A DNA stretch of 64,000 bases from Capnocytophaga felis. Lineage in GTDB: Bacteria; Bacteroidota; Bacteroidia; Flavobacteriales; Flavobacteriaceae. Positions 9,801-16,488 of this stretch are shown one piece after another. Each line of letters begins with the position of its first letter. Positions within the stretch are counted from its first letter, which is position 1. The stretch spans positions 1 to 64,000 of the forward strand of contig NZ_BLBC01000011.1 in the NCBI RefSeq assembly GCF_009684755.1. The letters run 5' to 3'. Under the pieces are notes generated by a model. The model was not told the DNA's origin. It was given only the letters and a program-made list of their open reading frames with translations, and searched no databases. Position numbers and translations under genes: made by a program.

Positions 9801-11292
9801 TAAACGCCTTTTCAAAACGATTGGTAGAAAGGTAATTGACATTACGAATAATTTGCTCCCGAACAGGGCAACCTGCTCCAGAAACAACACGAACTAGGTA
9901 TGTACCTGTTCCGTGTCGAGTTACATCGATGAGATTATAATCAATTTCCGTATGAGTAACCTTAGAAAAAGTTCCTGCGGATATTTCTTTCTCAACTTCA
10001 TATTTGAATTTCCCTAAAATCCAATTTGATTTTGTATAAGCATTTGCCCACTGGTATCCTGTTATTGGTACAGTTCCGCCATCAGGTAATAAACTTGGTA
10101 ATTTTTTTATTTCGGAATTGCTAAATGAGGTTTTTATTCTTAGGTGGGGACTACAAGAATTAGGTTCAGATGAGGAATTGGATAAAGCAAATCCTCCCAC
10201 CGGAGTAACATCTAATGTAAAATGTCGTTGTAAAACTGTTCCAAAACCATCATCAACAGTAATCTTCAGTTCATCTCCACTCAAATAAACTGGAAGCGTT
10301 CGGTATCCCCAACCATTAAATCCTCTGGGAGGATTTATGCTATAATAGTCAAGATTATCAACCTTCCCAACTCTACTTGGGTCAGATGAGTTTATTACTT
10401 CAATTTTGGCTCTTCCTGTGGCTCTGAAATGGTTTAATATTTCGTTTGTGTGGCAACCTCCATTATGATGAACTGTTTCTCCATCAGCTCTTCGAATATT
10501 TATACCAAAACTGTATTTACAATCTTCTTCCGCACGTAAAGCTAAAGCTCCCCAAACTATGTTGTATGAGCCCGGCATATATACAGCAGGAGGCATCGTT
10601 ATTTCTACTTTTTTAATGTCTTCTTCACAATTTCTGATATTACTTGGAACTATATTCTTTACTACCAAAAATGCTTTTATGCCTGAAGGTATCCTATCTG
10701 TAGGCGATTCCTTTGTTAATGTGTACGTAAAATTAGTCGATGCATTAGGGCGTGCTACATTCCTCACCGGCACCAATATATTGCCATTTTCATCTTCCAA
10801 ACTTACTTGAAAATCTGTCCCTATGCCTGTTCCTCCCACAATTGTGAAATCAATAGTTCCGTTTTCTTGTGAAAAAACAGGTGAGGTTGTACTTGTTCTG
10901 GACATTGTGGCTCCACACAACGATAAGTTGTTGATAACCATCTTTGAGTAAGTCCCTGCCACGTTGATTGATTTGGGATTGGAAGAAACTCCGGACAAAT
11001 CGTGCAGAATAACAGAGTAATCCCCCGCTGCCAAATCGTCAAAAGTAACGGTTTGTCCCAAGGCAATGTTATGTTTTAATCCGCCTGTATTTCCACTGGG
11101 CATTTTCAATTCTACCGTAAGCGAAGCAGTACACCCCGCACTTGCTTTAGGAAGCTCCACTGAAACTTGTCCGTTTGCAAGACAAACAGATTCTGAAGAA
11201 GTTAGCTTAAAGCTATTAATATCATAACATTGTCCCGCAGCCCATTGGGATACAACAAAAAAAGCTAGTATTAGAAATATTCTCCTCATCAT
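3886..11292 (-). CDS. Giant SprB-like surface protein with T9SS type B sorting domain
   Basis: This predicted cell-surface protein has 2,468 residues when started at the ATG at 11292 (or 11289), just before the signal peptide RRIFLILAFFVVSQWAAGQ; the reading frame extends further only to a TTG. Order: signal peptide; a long N-terminal region of unknown fold with scattered cysteines; a HYR domain at about residues 930-1015 (ending GNTASRTLVITI); a DUF11-like segment; then a row of SprB-type repeats, each with the pattern C-N-DG-I-V-SGG-PY. The C terminus has FFTPDGDGINDRWKPK and ends GNFTLYR, the classic gliding-motility-associated type B CTD. Such proteins cross the outer membrane by T9SS; SprB itself is the moving adhesin of gliding. 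An adhesin role here is inferred. It is a full-length paralogue of the giant gene at the right edge. No PorP/SprF-like partner gene is next to it. Confidence 0.88.
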   Translation of the reverse strand: MMRRIFLILAFFVVSQWAAGQCYDINSFKLTSSESVCLANGQVSVELPKASAGCTASLTVELKMPSGNTGGLKHNIALGQTVTFDDLAAGDYSVILHDLSGVSSNPKSINVAGTYSKMVINNLSLCGATMSRTSTTSPVFSQENGTIDFTIVGGTGIGTDFQVSLEDENGNILVPVRNVARPNASTNFTYTLTKESPTDRIPSGIKAFLVVKNIVPSNIRNCEEDIKKVEITMPPAVYMPGSYNIVWGALALRAEEDCKYSFGINIRRADGETVHHNGGCHTNEILNHFRATGRAKIEVINSSDPSRVGKVDNLDYYSINPPRGFNGWGYRTLPVYLSGDELKITVDDGFGTVLQRHFTLDVTPVGGFALSNSSSEPNSCSPHLRIKTSFSNSEIKKLPSLLPDGGTVPITGYQWANAYTKSNWILGKFKYEVEKEISAGTFSKVTHTEIDYNLIDVTRHGTGTYLVRVVSGAGCPVREQIIRNVNYLSTNRFEKAFNSIQKNRGIYEGTASFRMPIPSDFYYVHPSDPPGTASKAKLTITRVDGQTSMSFPTSLFFEEPVNKTINFPIEIPLISETINSNGVNFVGLGDFPLGKYIFKLEDACGSDQKEIEFTEVMSFGSGNNRPSYKVIKQCDTNEITYTLGNVAPNRRWIHVYLQRKNARGNWDTVDIQNFSSNGTFNNVEAGTYRLETRNYYYPTITTPVTPLEYMWTLLPPFANFPLTGLKTPNNPYILQEARGYSPNIEIEPRSFQPYVSTISCGTTDGSGMVLIDLSLSDLADEDITYTLYKEETNGTKTSIKSETLSPTVKTHSFQNLNNGKYIVEIKNSCFDYTSQLVEVDSDAVFQLGVDASQNICPGDMATMEVNVSPALFDIEWFRINPNTGAKEGPLGIGQKILTEAVHTQTTYEVTVKLKNHFGCNSNSGSTQTATITIIDDRDAPQIVTFPDNQTHIIPAGLCAVSNITWQEPTYTDICPNTVTVASTHTQPLELTVGVHSVVYTFTDALGNTASRTLVITINEPELESSLTDKYTDGGANELTELTADQLFYYEVSYQNIGQEIISKAELTVQLPNNSNVEPSTAHSVDVSVAGTGTTFVYDSANKSYTFTIPNYPAMGGKVRIPLQLTGGQEEAGKPCMNLLEFTSVIKYEGGGVACLRNDTRTVSSTIEINTSEYRKEAIFCTETPLEAQAGFTGYQWFRGNTKLVGKTKRTYTPNASDTYTVEKYILCGTKTVTSFEIFDFKTPVEIRDITVIRDKVNCVDKGQLRIDTTVEGLAPYRYMARLSTEPFPTEADFTTPSSTDVVTNFGDNILDLPVGTYKVYVLDSKGCIKEYTQRTFTISQALQPSIDNIEVDVCNPSNGKNNVNVNITFGEPTLTHYYVLDGANPVQINVTPFTIPELSPGIHTITVLDSDNCGDTRTITVNAPVTLGVASVTRELSCKNPTAAQITLADISGGTGIYTYELVQVIDRANNSYVTVSTSTVTIPSNTSTSVTVDVSSVGEYEFRVRDSQMASCTTPKISNPVIVEAAKLPEIDAQQTKITSESCYKQSEGSIELVAISATLEPIDFKIIQMKDLTTGIVTPTVITPASSSANTAKFTNLSGTITGIEYTIELTGNNGCKQQIREVVKSNPSVLANNALSTTQLSCATNSNLEAVISFDVNQISGGVPPYTWEFFNKTTGTSIGGNNQSTISVTDINGGTFYVEVRDSAGCATNTNEVTINPSFSLSNVVATVANPVTCLVNERISVNVTATPNYVSGTELRFTAKRLSDNFTVSETYSSTTATNSVNYTFTSLLPTGDYEITVENLATNCSVKGTHQVGDLTDKFEISKSNERQPSCYQGNDGRITLTFVDKKPNVGGNKATEGFTYTITHQTTNQVVTGVVPVGESVLEVLNLAGGDYRIDAISKANGCSVGTLFTIPQAASEIVVKATPVTPQVSCETNKGDISVEIVSGGKAPYVVTLSSATENVTQTIQDNSIVFQGLSAGIYTIALTDGWGCSTYTGTQTVELKAPEAVVASVTTTNVSCNGQNDGRIVVTNVSGGSGSNIFTYELESGTEPKITQASNIFENLKAGAYVVTVVDNMGCKTVTNTTITEPTLIETKIDVTASDRIVCYGDSDGYVKIKAKGGTQPYSIDIYTKESNSRVTPVSYVTPTPPNPALASEVEITTDPILQSGVYYAKVTDATGCSVVTSEFTIEEFPDIQPKEVYQDKTCNSNGLYDPIAIRFASPVDANNTFYILNGTRGSFSRVEGNYGFIDNYDRMVATQTLTIEYVKSHSDGQQLGKCTSAVSTLTVEEIKALTATEVINNGLNTIEVKAEGGVAPYRYSFNNEDQGDNPVYIVKESDPKYIDPITNEVSREISVEVMDDLGCTYTFTIRKVFYNIVMPNFFTPDGDGINDRWKPKNIENYPKSRTYIFDRNGRIMTILTPVDSWDGMYEGKHMPSGDYWYILELNKAKDNRKFYGNFTLYR

Positions 11293-11499
11293 AAATAAAA
11301 AAATAAGGTTAAAAAAACACAAAAAATAATATGTCAATTCACAAATCAATTACATACTTATTTCTCATATATTTTTTAACCTTCAACCAGAATTATTTTC
11401 GCAAAAATATTTCTTTTTCCACACATAGAAAAAAAAATAACATTTTTAAGTATCACCTTAATACAGATAACTTTTCTTTAACAAAACCTTCAATTTTTG

Positions 11500-12264
11500 T
11501 TACCATTTGTCAAGTTGTTCAATAACGTTGTAAGCCGTTAAATCAAATTTTATCGGAACTACAGACACATAACCATTAGCCAAAGCCCATTCATCGGTAT
11601 CTTCTCCAATATCTTCATTAATGAACTTACCTGTCATCCAATAATACGTTCTTCCCTGCGGACTAATTCTTCGGTCAAATTTTTCCTGCCAGCGAGCCTG
11701 AGCTTGGCGACAGATTCGGATTCCTTTGATTTCTTCTCTTTTCAATTTTGGAATGTTCACATTTAGCACTACTCCTTTTGGAAGTCCGTTTTTCAATACA
11801 TTCAATGCGATTCTTTTTACAAAATCGCGGGATTCTTCAAAGTCAGCTTCCCAACTGTAATCCAACAATGAAAAACCAATTGCCGGAACGCCCTCAATTC
11901 CGGCTTCAACCGCTGCACTCATCGTTCCGGAGTAAATTACATTGATTGAAGAATTGGAACCGTGGTTGATTCCGCTTACGCACAAATCAGGCGTACGTTT
12001 TAACACCTCGTGCCGAGCTATTTTCACACAATCCACCGGCGTTCCGCTACAAGTATATTCTCTTTGTATTCCATTATCAATATGTATGGGTTCACAGTGC
12101 AAGGTAGAATCCAAAGTAACAGCGTGTCCCATACCACTTTGAGGCGAATCGGGAGCCACCACAACTACTTCGCCTATTTCGTTCATTATGTTTATCAAAC
12201 AACGAATGCCCGGAGCTGTAATTCCGTCATCGTTGGTTACTAAAATTAAAGGTCTTTTCTGCAT
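11500..12264 (-). CDS. surE: 5'/3'-nucleotidase SurE
   Basis: This metal-dependent phosphatase removes phosphate from nucleoside 5'- and 3'-monophosphates and can act on short polyphosphate. The 254-residue length is typical. The metal site can be read directly: N11-D12-D13-G near the start (VTNDDG), S43 in PQSG, and N100 in SGINHG. The SGTPVDCV stretch (about 73-80) is the family's conserved substrate loop. It is cytoplasmic. The gene lies 27 bp downstream of the lipoprotein gene on the same strand, so the two may share a transcript. Nothing unusual was seen. Confidence 0.95.
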   Translation of the reverse strand: MQKRPLILVTNDDGITAPGIRCLINIMNEIGEVVVVAPDSPQSGMGHAVTLDSTLHCEPIHIDNGIQREYTCSGTPVDCVKIARHEVLKRTPDLCVSGINHGSNSSINVIYSGTMSAAVEAGIEGVPAIGFSLLDYSWEADFEESRDFVKRIALNVLKNGLPKGVVLNVNIPKLKREEIKGIRICRQAQARWQEKFDRRISPQGRTYYWMTGKFINEDIGEDTDEWALANGYVSVVPIKFDLTAYNVIEQLDKW

Positions 12265-12291
12265 ATTTCTTTACATTGAATAGATAAAAAT

Positions 12292-13914
12292 TTATTCGTC
12301 CCAAACTTCCTCAACTTCCCAATTCGCCCTGAGTTCTATCAGATTAGGAAAATATATTACTTTTTCGGGTTGACGACGTTTTAAAAAATTGCCCGTATCC
12401 CAAATTCGGTTACCATTTCTGTCCTCAATGATACGGACTTTATATTTGCTCGGGTTTACATTTTCAAAAACATACTCTTTTTGAGCAGATTCAAAATACA
12501 GTTCCTGCTCCACTTTGCTTCCTTTTTCGTTTGTAAGTTGCAAAATTACAGGAAATTGTATTTCTTTATTAACAGTCAGTTTCAATATGGAATAATCTTC
12601 CAGTTTTTTAGTTCTCAAATTCACTCGCAAAGTATCGTTAGTGTTACCGAAAAAATCCGTTATGGCTTCCGGCAGAGCTTCGATTCGGTACGAGCTGTTA
12701 TGTTTCGTGTCAAACAAAAGGGAATATTTTAACTTATCTTTGTCCAATTTTGTTTTGAAAGGAATTTCCAACGAATCTTTTCCGAAAACTCTAATTTTGC
12801 TGCTATCCACTTTTGTTATCGGAATATTTGATTTCCAAGCGAAATTTTTACCCATTGGCAATTCTCCCGAAAAGTTATTAGATATTTGTAAACTGTCAGG
12901 TTTCATCGTTTTAAGCCGAACTTTGAATGTATCTATCTTTTGGCTTCGCTGCACCGCAAATAACAAAGAATCAGATTGTTTTGGTGAGAACCAAAAGTTC
13001 AAAGTATCTTTTTCAGGCTCTTTCGAGATGATGTATTTAAAGTCTCCTTTCGTTGCCGAGATAGTCTTAATTTGCACGCTGTCAGTACTTCCCTCAAAAC
13101 CAAATACAATTCTGTTATCAGATGCTTGCGAAGGGCGTGCCGCTTTGTAATTTAAAATTTCCTTGAATAAGGTAAGCTCATAAGAGGGTAATGTATCTTT
13201 ATCTTCCACGGAAATAGGTTCATTCCAAAACGCTATTTTATCTTCCTTCTGGTCAAAACGATAGTTATTATTTTTGTCTTTCAGAGCCACCATAACATAT
13301 TTGCCTTTTCGCAGATAATTCAACTGAAAAGTTTCAAGACTATCAAGCGTATTTGTAACATAAGTTGGCTTACTTTTATACACTAACGAATCTTTATAAT
13401 TTTCGTTGTATTCGTACAGCATTACAGTTACAAAATTATCCGGATTGGGTTTAAGTGCATCTTTTATCTTGCCCTTAACCTTCAATGAATCAACAAAATC
13501 CCCTGTGGAAAAAACATATTTGAAATCAGGATAAGGATTCCCCTCATTGTAATCCTGAATGCTGCTACCGAAATTGAAAACATACGTTGTGTTAGGCTTT
13601 AATGTGTCCGAAATGTTTATATCCAGTTTTTTAGAAGCCGACATTGGCGAAATGATAGGGAAATTTTCCATCGGTGGCGAGATAATGAGTTGCTTGCGTA
13701 AATCTTTGATGACTACAAACTCATCAAAAGTCAGGCGTATTTTGTTCCGATTGAATTGTATAGCCCCCGATTTCGGTTCGGCACTGAGCAAAACAGGAGG
13801 TTTTTCGTCCTTAGGTCCTCCCGTTGGCGAACCTCTCCTTGCACATTGCCAAAACACTGACATTGTTACTATTAAAACCAAAAAGTATGTATATTTTCCT
13901 GATATCTTTTTCAT
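12292..13914 (-). CDS. Ig-like (Big_5) domain lipoprotein
   Basis: This exported protein of 540 residues starts at the ATG at 13914 (MKKISGKY); the open frame upstream begins with a GTG and adds 11 unlikely residues. A hydrophobic segment ends in FWQC, followed by ARRGSPTGGPKDEKPP. That C-x-x-G-PTGGPKD-PP stretch recurs at the N terminus of Bacteroidetes lipoproteins with an N-terminal bacterial Ig-like domain. Residues 35-130 form this Ig-like domain (PPVLLSAEPKSGA, IRLTFDE, ISPPMEN). The C-terminal half has no domain I can name; it ends with a segment resembling a prealbumin-like fold (KYKVRIIEDRNGNRIWDTG). It probably sits in the outer membrane facing the periplasm. Function unknown. Confidence 0.75.
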   Translation of the reverse strand: MKKISGKYTYFLVLIVTMSVFWQCARRGSPTGGPKDEKPPVLLSAEPKSGAIQFNRNKIRLTFDEFVVIKDLRKQLIISPPMENFPIISPMSASKKLDINISDTLKPNTTYVFNFGSSIQDYNEGNPYPDFKYVFSTGDFVDSLKVKGKIKDALKPNPDNFVTVMLYEYNENYKDSLVYKSKPTYVTNTLDSLETFQLNYLRKGKYVMVALKDKNNNYRFDQKEDKIAFWNEPISVEDKDTLPSYELTLFKEILNYKAARPSQASDNRIVFGFEGSTDSVQIKTISATKGDFKYIISKEPEKDTLNFWFSPKQSDSLLFAVQRSQKIDTFKVRLKTMKPDSLQISNNFSGELPMGKNFAWKSNIPITKVDSSKIRVFGKDSLEIPFKTKLDKDKLKYSLLFDTKHNSSYRIEALPEAITDFFGNTNDTLRVNLRTKKLEDYSILKLTVNKEIQFPVILQLTNEKGSKVEQELYFESAQKEYVFENVNPSKYKVRIIEDRNGNRIWDTGNFLKRRQPEKVIYFPNLIELRANWEVEEVWDE

Positions 13915-14003
13915 TTCCCGCACACATTTTTCTGATGTACAAACCACAAAAGTACTATTTTTTGTAAATTATAAAAGAATTGCCCCCGAAAAAAAATATT
14001 CAT

Positions 14004-14034
14004 TTTGAAACTTTCAAACACTTCCGTACTTTTG
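14004..14034 (+). promoter_or_regulatory. Consensus Bacteroidetes promoter of the methyltransferase gene
   Basis: TTTG at 14004-14007, a 19-nt spacer and TACTTTTG at 14027-14034 give an exact TTTG-N19-TAnnTTTG match. It lies inside the longest open frame of the downstream gene, so it helps fix the translation start at the TTG at 14064. Confidence 0.75.
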
Positions 14035-14063
14035 CAAAAGAATTTTTTAAACCCCGAAGCACA

Positions 14064-14825
14064 TTGATTTTTTCTTGGATACTGAATAAAATTCCACGAC
14101 CTTGGCTCATAAAAGCCAGCTATTGCGTGCGTCCTTTTCTTAGTTTATACTTTTGCGGAAACACCTATGAAGACCCCATCGACGGAAAAAAATTCCGCAA
14201 ATTTTTGCCTTACGGCTATGCCGTGCAACGCCCCAACGTACTTTCCCCTTCCACTTTGTCATTGGAAAGGCATCGGCTGTTGTGGCTTTATCTTACTCGT
14301 GAAACCGACTTTTTCACCCGAAAATTAAACGTACTTCACGTAGCTCCCGAACAGGCTTTCTACAAACGATTTAAAAAACAACCGCTATGGACGTACACCA
14401 CCACCGATTTGCATTCTCCTTTGGCAGATGTCAAAGCCGATTTATGCAACCTGCCCTTTGATGACAATACATTTGATTTGATTCTCTGCAATCACGTTTT
14501 GGAACACATTCCCGATGACAAAAAAGCTATGAGTGAACTCTTTAGAGTAATGAAATCCGGAGGAACGGGCATCTTTCAAATTCCGCAGGACTACAATCGT
14601 GAGGTTACCTTTGAAGATGACAGCATTACTGACCCCGATGAACGTACCCGAATCTTTGGGCAGTATGACCACGTACGTATTTACGGAATGGATTACTTCG
14701 ATAAGCTACGAAAAATTGGCTTTGAAGTGGAAGAAGTCCGTTATGCTCAGCAATTTTCCGATGAAGAAATAGAAAAATACCGCATCGTTCGGGAGGAAAT
14801 CATTCCGGTTTGCCGAAAGCCTTAA
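14064..14825 (+). CDS. SAM-dependent class I methyltransferase
   Basis: This cytoplasmic or membrane-associated methyltransferase is related to the Methyltransf_11 family. The open frame begins with TTG at 13980, but a strong promoter lies at 14004-14034, so translation more likely starts at TTG 14064, giving 253 residues. There is no in-frame ATG upstream of the domain. The visible SAM fold includes LNVLHVAPEQ (motif I position), TTTDLHSPLADVKADLCNLPF (motif II and the acidic strand), FDLILCNHVLEHIPD (motif IV) and MSELFRVMKSGG (motif V/VI). The N-terminal FRKFLPYGYAVQRPNVL with SLERHRLLW is typical of a Bacteroidetes subfamily whose target is not known to me. It is convergent with the deacetylase gene, with an 18-bp gap. 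Confidence 0.8.
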   Translation: MIFSWILNKIPRPWLIKASYCVRPFLSLYFCGNTYEDPIDGKKFRKFLPYGYAVQRPNVLSPSTLSLERHRLLWLYLTRETDFFTRKLNVLHVAPEQAFYKRFKKQPLWTYTTTDLHSPLADVKADLCNLPFDDNTFDLILCNHVLEHIPDDKKAMSELFRVMKSGGTGIFQIPQDYNREVTFEDDSITDPDERTRIFGQYDHVRIYGMDYFDKLRKIGFEVEEVRYAQQFSDEEIEKYRIVREEIIPVCRKP

Positions 14826-14843
14826 CCAGAAATGAACTCTTAC

Positions 14844-15623
14844 CTATCTTTTTTCTTCATTGACCTTCAAGTTTTTGTATAAGCCCGTTTGCCAACCGTT
14901 TCGGCTGATGAATTTCAGCAATTTTTCAAAACGGGAAATCATCTTGTCGCCTGAATTTCGCATTACATAACCGGGGAAGTTAAATTCTTTTTGGTGTAAA
15001 TCGGTAAATTCCCACGGGTGAAAATACAACGTTGCGTATCCTCTGCGTTGCATCGTTCTTTTTAAAAGAAAATGATAAAACCATTGCGGAAAATTATGAA
15101 AGGAAAGCCAAAAAAGCGGAATGCGAAACAACGGACTCACCGCAGCAGGAATCTGTAACAATTCCTCTTCAATAAATAACCGCTTGGAAACGTGCAATTT
15201 GTTATATCTCCCGGGTAACATTGTAGGGTTAACGGACGAATTATATTCGTAACCAGCCTTTTTCACCTCTTGCGAGCAAACTTCCGCCATTCTCGGCATT
15301 CGCAATCCTTTTATGACAGTGTTGAACTCCTTTTCCAGCGTTTCTTTCGATTGCTTAAGGTGTGCGTTCTCAAACTCGGAATGGAAAAACGTATGGGAAG
15401 CCAATTCGTGTCCTTCTGCCAAAAGCCGTTCTATCAGGTCGGGAACTTCTCTGGCAAAAACCACCGTTGAAAAGAAAGTGGCTTTGGCATCGTAGCGTTT
15501 GAGCAAATCCAGAATTGCTGTCAATCCTTCGCGAGAAATGCGTATTTGTCTTTCAAAATCAATGTTGTAGCCATATTCCTTTGGCATATCAAATTCTTCT
15601 ATGTCGAATGAAAGGTAAACCAT
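14844..15623 (-). CDS. Polysaccharide deacetylase family protein (NodB-like)
   Basis: This 259-residue protein of carbohydrate esterase family 4 type removes N-acetyl groups from glycans. The conserved features are readable: SFDIEE with the catalytic/metal D7, HELASHTFFH with the metal histidines H77 and H81, and a C-terminal YFHPWEF motif carrying the late histidine. FERQ...REGLTAILDLLKRYDAKATFF is the usual first helix-strand unit. No signal peptide is seen, so it probably acts on cytoplasmic or lipid-linked sugars. Nearby GT2 and GT87-like genes on the same strand suggest a role in making an envelope glycan (inference). Confidence 0.85.
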   Translation of the reverse strand: MVYLSFDIEEFDMPKEYGYNIDFERQIRISREGLTAILDLLKRYDAKATFFSTVVFAREVPDLIERLLAEGHELASHTFFHSEFENAHLKQSKETLEKEFNTVIKGLRMPRMAEVCSQEVKKAGYEYNSSVNPTMLPGRYNKLHVSKRLFIEEELLQIPAAVSPLFRIPLFWLSFHNFPQWFYHFLLKRTMQRRGYATLYFHPWEFTDLHQKEFNFPGYVMRNSGDKMISRFEKLLKFISRNGWQTGLYKNLKVNEEKR

Positions 15624-15696
15624 TTTTACGAGAATATTTTTCTGTGAGTAACGTTCTTTTTAAAAGAAAATGCAAATATACACCTAATTTATTTCA

Positions 15697-16017
15697 TCAA
15701 AAACTAAAACTAACTTGTTTGTCTTGCTTTTTATGCCAATAATTTTGATACATTTCCAAGGATTCTTTTATACTGATATACAGCGGATTGTTCACTTTTT
15801 GTATTTCTGACAGATGAAGAAATTCAATCTCAACCTGACGCTCATCAATCCATTCCAGAGACAGCATACAATCGTCCAGAGAATTGAAACTCAACCAAAA
15901 ATAAGAAGGAAGTCCAAGCATTTCCTGCATTTTTAGCAAAAAACTTCTTTCCGTCTTTACATTTCGCAAGTCGATAACGATTTTTAAATAATCTTTTCTG
16001 TAATCAAAGGAATCCAT
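15697..16017 (-). CDS. Barstar-family protein without a visible barnase partner
   Basis: This cytoplasmic protein of 106 residues matches the barstar (RNase inhibitor) family. It has a first strand with IVIDLRNV, a helix, then LPSYFWLSFNSLDDCM at 36-51, which lines up residue for residue with the inhibitor helix-2 region of Bacillus barstar. In that alignment barstar D39 is kept as D49, D35 has become N45 and the conserved glycine of YYG is W41. No barnase-type RNase or polymorphic toxin lies next to it. It could be an orphan immunity protein or a barstar-fold protein with another partner. The 15624-15696 gap before the deacetylase gene holds no gene. Confidence 0.7.
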   Translation of the reverse strand: MDSFDYRKDYLKIVIDLRNVKTERSFLLKMQEMLGLPSYFWLSFNSLDDCMLSLEWIDERQVEIEFLHLSEIQKVNNPLYISIKESLEMYQNYWHKKQDKQVSFSF

Positions 16018-16177
16018 ACCTTTATTTTTTTGTAATTAATCCTACTTTTTTGATTTTTTCTCTTCAAGAAATTATTATTTACCGAAAATATCTGTATCAT
16101 TACCCGTATTTTATAACTTTCTACTTCATTTTTATCGATTAAAACTTAAAATACACTACTTTTTTCCTCACAGAAAT
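16018..16177. other. AT-rich intergenic stretch left of the tandem array
   Basis: This is the left part of the 471-bp gene-free interval 16018-16488. It is AT-rich with long T tracts. No consensus promoter for the barstar-like gene and no hairpin terminator was found. The plus-strand frame that later runs through the repeat array is already open here from 16040 but offers no ATG. Confidence 0.5.
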
Positions 16178-16450
16178 GGATTTTTACCGGTAAAAACTCA
16201 TTTATCATCAGTCGGAATCCATTTATTATCGGTAAAAATTCATTTCTTATCGGTCATACCCCATTTATTGTCGGTTAGAATTGATTAATATCCAGTCGGA
16301 ATTTATTTCTTATCGGTAAAAATTTATTTCTTATCGGGCGAGATTGATTTTCTATCAGTAAAAATTCATTTGTTACCAATCATAATTCATTTATTGTCGG
16401 TAAAAATTGATTTCCTATCGGTCAGGATTGATTTGTTTCCGGTAAAATGT
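16178..16450. repeat. Tandem array of thirteen 21-bp units in alternating A/B pairs
   Basis: Thirteen consecutive units, each exactly 21 bp, fill this interval with no insertions or deletions. The consensus is close to CATTTMTTATCGGTAAAAATT. Two unit types alternate: odd units end in GTAAAAATT or close variants, and even units end in GTCGGAATT or close variants, so the true period is 42 bp. Only unit 5 is ambiguous. The first unit contains a perfect 16-bp palindrome, TTTTTACCGGTAAAAA (16181-16196). The first and last units carry CCGG where inner units have TCGG or TCAG. There are no spacers, so this is not a CRISPR. The array lies between the 3' end of the GT2 gene and the 5' end of the barstar-like gene. 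Function unknown. Confidence 0.9.
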
Positions 16451-16488
16451 TTATAATCTGCGGGAATGAAAGTAAACCTTATGGAATT

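Noticed and set aside
11293-11349. N-terminal extension of the first giant protein to a TTG at 11349
   Set aside because: The signal peptide begins at the ATG pair 11292/11289; the extension adds a second hydrophobic stretch without function.
16178-16450. CRISPR array
   Set aside because: Units are directly adjacent with no unique spacers, and no cas genes are present.
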